A stretch of DNA of 12,500 nt, taken from Actinidia chinensis. Its lineage: Eukaryota > Streptophyta > Magnoliopsida > Ericales > Actinidiaceae. Location: NCBI GenBank assembly GCA_009663005.1, contig VIGQ01001719.1, positions 1 to 12,500 of the forward strand. Direction: 5' to 3'. Positions within the stretch are counted from its first letter, which is position 1, and every line of letters begins with the position of its first letter. Below the pieces are notes generated by a model. The model saw only the letters and a list, made by a program, of their open reading frames with translations, did not search any database and had not been told where the DNA came from. The position numbers were made by a program, and so were the translations under genes. This document shows, one piece after another, positions 9,055 to 12,500 of the stretch.

Positions 9055-9667
9055 CTAAAATTTTAGTGCAAGATTTGACATTTGGGTGACTTGCACCAGG
9101 AGTAGACAAAAAAGTCGGGTAAAATAGGCAACGGGCTGCTGGAGGTGTGATATACAAAATAAATGAATAGCAATTTGACAGATGCTTTGATTAGGGGCCA
9201 GCATCATGGAGATCGCTGTGATTGTGGTCAAAAGTCGAGTGGATACATACTAATGAGAAGGCGACCTATGATTGGAAAGAGAGAGAGGGGACTCAAAAGA
9301 TGTCATTAGTTGAGGAGTTAAAAAGAATCATTTAATGGTATTCTCACAATTTATACACGAAGAGTACTTGACCTGTTAATGATTAAATCTTATTTTCAGC
9401 CGATAAAAATCGACATAATGCCAACCTATCCAAATCTTGTTGTTTAAATCACTAATATTATTAAAGAAAAAATGAAAAAGTGAGATAACTTTCTCATACT
9501 GCATGGTTTGTTTGTTTGTTTTTTCTTTTTGAATAAAAATATACGCCATATAAAGTTTTCACAATTTCAGGAAGATTAGGCTTCTTTTTTAGTCTACTTA
9601 GTTGACTTCATGGATCAGTTTTAACTTCAGGCCCGCCACATGGTCTTATTTTTGGTTTGTTTTCATA
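9055..9667. other. Non-repeated intron sequence
   Basis: No reading frame of note and no match to the array units. It includes a short GA-rich run (GAAAGAGAGAGAGG near 9277) and T-rich stretches near 9515-9535. I see no gene here. Confidence 0.4.
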
Positions 9668-9800
9668 TTTTTTTTGTAGGAATTAGATGCATTAAAAATG
9701 TAGTTGCACAAAACAGGGGTCACCACTTTTCATAGCTGAACCCCAAACCTCGCCCAAAGAAATAAAGGGCTCCAACCACTTGAGCAATGCTCAATGTTTT
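9668..9800 (-). mobile_element. tRNA-derived SINE-like relic with poly-A tail
   Basis: The minus strand reads GCTCAAGTGGTTGGAGCCC (9767-9785), a good RNA polymerase III A-box. About 30 bases on comes GCGAGGTTTGGGGTTCAGC (9735-9753), a weaker B-box. About 55 bases after that is ACAAAAAAAATATG (near 9667-9680), a plausible tail. The ATGAAAA word on both sides may be part of a target duplication. It lies in the CNL intron, in the same orientation as the gene. Confidence 0.4.
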
Positions 9801-10344
9801 GTATATTTTCATAATCAGGTTTGTTTATTTTTTTGGCCATAAGAAAATTATATTGATCAGAAAATTTCAGCCACATTATTTCAAAATCATACTTGTCGTC
9901 CATTTCATGCATGAGCTACACAGATAAGCATAAAAATATGAACAAGCCTGATTAGTAAAATAGGTAACATGAGAGATGAAGGGTATAGCTATACAAAAAG
10001 GAAAGGGATTATTTTCCCCCCTAACCTATTGTGACATGAAACTGGCCACGACCGACAATTGGGAAAGTAATGGGACAAGGGCCATAGATATTTGGAAAAA
10101 CAAGATCATGTTGCTAACCGGAACCTAACCTAAGAGTTTTTTAACAAGGGAAAAAAAGAAGAAGAACGAAGTTTATGTTCATCAACACAACTACCAAAAG
10201 TGAAGTGAGTGATAGGGGCACTGCTCAAGGAGCCGGGACAAGTTCCAAATTAAATTGTTGTATTCCTTGACATGTAAAGCATATTCCAAGAAGCAACAGA
10301 AAAGATTCAAAATAAATTAAAAGTATATGGTAAAGCATATATAC
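9801..10344. other. 5' part of the large CNL intron
   Basis: Sequence directly downstream of the donor in gene orientation. I find no LRR coding continuing past the donor on the minus strand. The reading frame ending at 9912 reaches into this stretch but has no family resemblance. Confidence 0.4.
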
Positions 10345-11490
10345 CTGTTCGTTGAAAAGAGATTGTGAAATGGGGAGCAAATTTTCTGTCAGGTTGATGA
10401 TTGGTCTTGTACGTTTGAGGAATAAAAGCTTATGATTGTTGGTAGATCCTCCAATTCCATGACCTTTAGTTTACTAAAAAAAACCTTTCTCGTGAGTTCA
10501 TATTTATCTTCTTATCCATAAATCCAACCATTTCCTCCATTGCGACAGGATGTTATTTCTAGTCGTTCGGTTGACAAGCCCTCTGCGCGGATGGGGAGAA
10601 GAGATTATCTCAAGTTACCACATGGATTGAATAATTAATACCCTTAGTTTACTGAAGGAACCTCTCAACAGCTCTGTCTGAAGCATCTTATCCAACCTTC
10701 CGTTGTTGGAGATATAGTACTTCAGCTTTGTGCACCAGGCTTTGAATCATCTTTAATGAATGCATTCTAGTTTCAAGATGCTGAACCTGAAAATTTTTAT
10801 CCAAAGACCCGATTTGTAGAGAACCCACTGATATCTTAAACCTCTTCAAATTCTCAAACTTCAATTGCTTCGGGCAATAGCTTAACATCTGGTATATGAC
10901 TATGTAAGTGATTAATTGATCAATTCAATGACGGTAGCTCATCAAGACTTGCATTGTGCTTTGTGTCCTGCTTTTTATCGGTTGTGGCCTCCCATTGTCA
11001 AATCTATCTGAAATGTATAATTCTTCCAGTTTTGTTTAACTTGGATGACCACCCTTGTGAAATCACACTTGAGGTTGTCACAGTCTCTCAGATTAACACA
11101 GAAGGACTAGTCCAATTTCCTATCTCTGTAGGCAAACGCCTTGATATCAGAGCCTCGAAGGCTAAGAACTGCAAGTTAGTCTTTAGGTCCCCAATTATCT
11201 TTACGTCTCCCAACTTGCATCTATTCAGGCAAACAACGGAGGTTTTCCAATTGTGCAAGGGATGATGGGGTAGTGGCCAACAAACACATGCCATTAAAAA
11301 CTAAAACTGCAAGTTTCTTCAGGCCACTGAAAAACCTGTCCGGAACTATTAAGGCGGGGAGGGAGGGGATAGCTGCTATATTCGAATATCAAGGTTTGGA
11401 GTTGTGAATACGTCAACTCATCTGGAAAAGCTGACTTATATTGCCGATCTTATGAATTACTGAGTAAGACGGCCCATTCTCAAGGTGGCT
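10345..11490 (-). other. First LRR block of the CNL
   Basis: After the MHD-like motif the minus strand encodes irregular plant LRRs in shifting frames. The best segments are a Leu-rich stretch near 11290-11340, LCLNRCKLGDVKIIGDLK near 11180-11250, LPTEIG near 11115-11135, LDELPSL near 10925-10950, FENLKRFKISVGSL near 10820-10870, and a conserved stretch resembling LRYLFSPSAQRALV across 10560-10610. The end reads SSNVQDQSST, then LLPISQSLFNEQ, next to the donor at 10345. The ligand cannot be inferred from sequence. Confidence 0.75.
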
Positions 11491-12500
11491 CAGGCGTGAT
11501 GCGATACCATCATCTACCAGATATGCTCTTTAATCACGTTGCAATTTTGAACAATATCTCTTATGACATCATGAATTATGACAGCGTTTATCTCTCGGCC
11601 GTCTGACAACAAAGAATAGATTTGAGGAGTATCAACACTGTAATGCACACATTTCTTGCTTCATCCAATGTACGTGGGTTAGAGCGCACCCTCCCTGCCA
11701 CACAGTGTCTCATCAACTCGTCAATTGGAACTGAGCATCTTCAGGAAACAACAGCAGTCGAACATGATTTTGCATCCTTGGAATAACATTCGGAGTTCAC
11801 CCTAATGAAGCAAAAACCTTGTGGCGATGCCTCAATGTTTTTGTAGCATGTACCTTTCCCATTTATAGGGCATTTTGCCACAATTCACTTGCTCATCCCC
11901 CCTTTTTTTTTTTCAATGCTGCGCCAAGCGCATTTATAGCTATCGGTAAAACCGTTACATTTTTGGCACACCTTGATGCGAGATGATAGATTTCAGTAGA
12001 GTCAGCAAATCTCCTACCTTCTTCTTGAACAAGGCCCCTGCTTCTTCCTCTGATAGTTCAGCAATTGGAAATTTCATCCACGTTCATTTCCTCAACAAAC
12101 GTTTATTCCGAGATGTTAGCAGCACTTTGCACCTTTCTTTCCGTCTGTATGGAATACCTATTTCCTTCAGGTTCACTTTTTGCCAAATGTTCATCCAATA
12201 TTACGAGATATCTCTCCCGTTGAAAAACTTTAATTCCACAATCACTTGCTCTTTCTTGTCATCTGGCCCATCAACCAGTGGAAAATCAACTCGCCCAGCC
12301 GGTTCGATTGAATATCCCTTCACAGTTGGATCTTATCTGACAACTACTAATGGGCTTGCTTAAAAGTTCCATTCTCCTCGCGTTGTTTGCGGACCTTCTT
12401 CGACTAATGTGTGTCTTAACAACCCCTCCAAGTCCATGTACGCCAATCATGTTAACCCTTGGGATCGTTTTTTATCATCATGATCCGCCTTGAGATCGTG
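10345..12500 (-). CDS. CC-NBS-LRR disease resistance protein (At4g27190-like), main NB-ARC + LRR exon, 5' end outside window
   Basis: This is an intracellular immune receptor. In this family the NB-ARC domain is an ADP/ATP switch and the LRR senses effectors or their targets. On the minus strand, pieces in all three frames give the family's motifs in order: P-loop, an RNBS-A-like VV..DPTVK stretch, kinase-2 (YLVILDE), RNBS-B (CKVLLTSRNKR), LSEEEAGALFKKKVGD, a GLPLA-like LPIAINALG, LFPEDA, and IHDVIRD in the MHD position. LRRs follow (LENLRCLCLNRCKLGDVKIIG, LPTEIG). The exon ends with FNEQ at an AG|GTATAT donor, a position where I recall family members having an intron. The coiled coil and start codon lie beyond base 12500. 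Frame breaks occur roughly every 50-100 bases, and several key residues are altered. The family call is firm; whether the gene is intact is not. Confidence 0.87.
11553..12465 (-). other. NB-ARC nucleotide-binding domain of the CNL
   Basis: Motif positions on the minus strand are: P-loop GVHGLGGVVKT at 12412-12444; RNBS-A-like region near 12318-12350; kinase-2 YLVILDE near 12181-12213; RNBS-B CKVLLTSRNKR near 12099-12130; FPIAELSEEEAGALFKKK near 12007-12072; the GLPLA equivalent VLPIAINALG within 11917-11967; RNBS-D-like LFPEDA near 11731-11765; and the MHD-like IHDVIRD at 11553-11583. Order and spacing fit a complete NB-ARC. The P-loop has Val where the family has Gly before the Lys-Thr. Kinase-2 reads LDEHLA where LDDIWA is usual, and the expected Gly of GLPLA is lost in an indel. 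All three could be base-calling errors. Confidence 0.87.

Larger units (their letters stand above)
7973..10344 (-). other. Large intron between the main exon and the first repeated LRR exon
   Basis: It begins with GTATAT directly after the FNEQ codons and ends with a pyrimidine-containing TACTTTGCAG before an LRR exon, so both edges follow the GT-AG rule. It is about 2.37 kb, AT-rich, and shows no convincing NBS or LRR coding. It contains a SINE-like relic (about 9668-9800), a MITE-like element (about 8746-9054), and at its 3' end a copy of the intron-tail repeat module (8067-8276). The short minus-strand reading frame at 9730-9912 lies largely over the SINE relic and is not taken as a gene. 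Confidence 0.6.

Noticed and set aside
10954..11265. Plus-strand 103-codon reading frame
   Set aside because: It is the antisense shadow of the LRR block, where the minus strand reads LCLNRCKLGDVKIIG and LPTEIG.
11983..12363. Plus-strand 126-codon reading frame, the longest in the window
   Set aside because: It is antisense to the NB-ARC domain. Minus-strand motifs in the same bases are unmistakable.
1..12500. CRISPR array, phage, bacterial operon or tRNA/rRNA gene
   Set aside because: There are no short regularly spaced repeats, no ribosome-binding-site-led operons, and no intact tRNA cloverleaf. Introns and a CNL gene place the sequence in a plant nucleus.

Overview
The window reads as nuclear DNA of a eudicot plant. 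It is AT-rich, has plant-type GT-AG introns and small transposon relics, and carries one recognisable gene on the minus strand: a coiled-coil NBS-LRR (CNL) disease-resistance gene of the kind usually annotated 'disease resistance protein At4g27190-like' (RPS2/RPS5-type lineage). I cannot name the species. Single-base indels and homopolymer errors break every reading frame, in exons and introns alike. This looks like unpolished long-read sequence, or a recently dead gene, so the exon translations below are pieced together across frames.

Layout in transcription order, right to left. The main exon runs from beyond base 12500 down to a splice donor at 10345. It carries the NB-ARC domain (P-loop near 12412-12444 to an MHD-like motif near 11553-11583) and the first LRR block. 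A 2.4 kb intron follows (10344-7973) and holds a SINE-like relic (about 9668-9800) and a MITE-like inverted-repeat element (about 8746-9054). Three homologous LRR exons of about 0.37 kb come next (7602-7972, 5606-5978, 2517-2949). Each starts after a TTTGCAG acceptor, ends at a GTACAA donor and sits in a copy of the same intron sequence. Two candidate terminal exons follow: 3964-4083, which has its own stop, and 796-1056, which is longer and ends at a TAA at 796-798. Bases 1-795 are 3' flank.

The middle of the window (about 1012-8362) is therefore not anonymous repeat. It is a tandem array of intron-plus-exon modules that multiplied the C-terminal LRR part of the resistance gene. Five copies of a ~200 bp intron-tail module lie upstream of the acceptors of the five repeated or terminal exons. 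The first copy of the array carries a ~240 bp MITE-like insertion that is missing from the other two copies. I see no CRISPR array, RNA gene, virus or bacterial-type operon.
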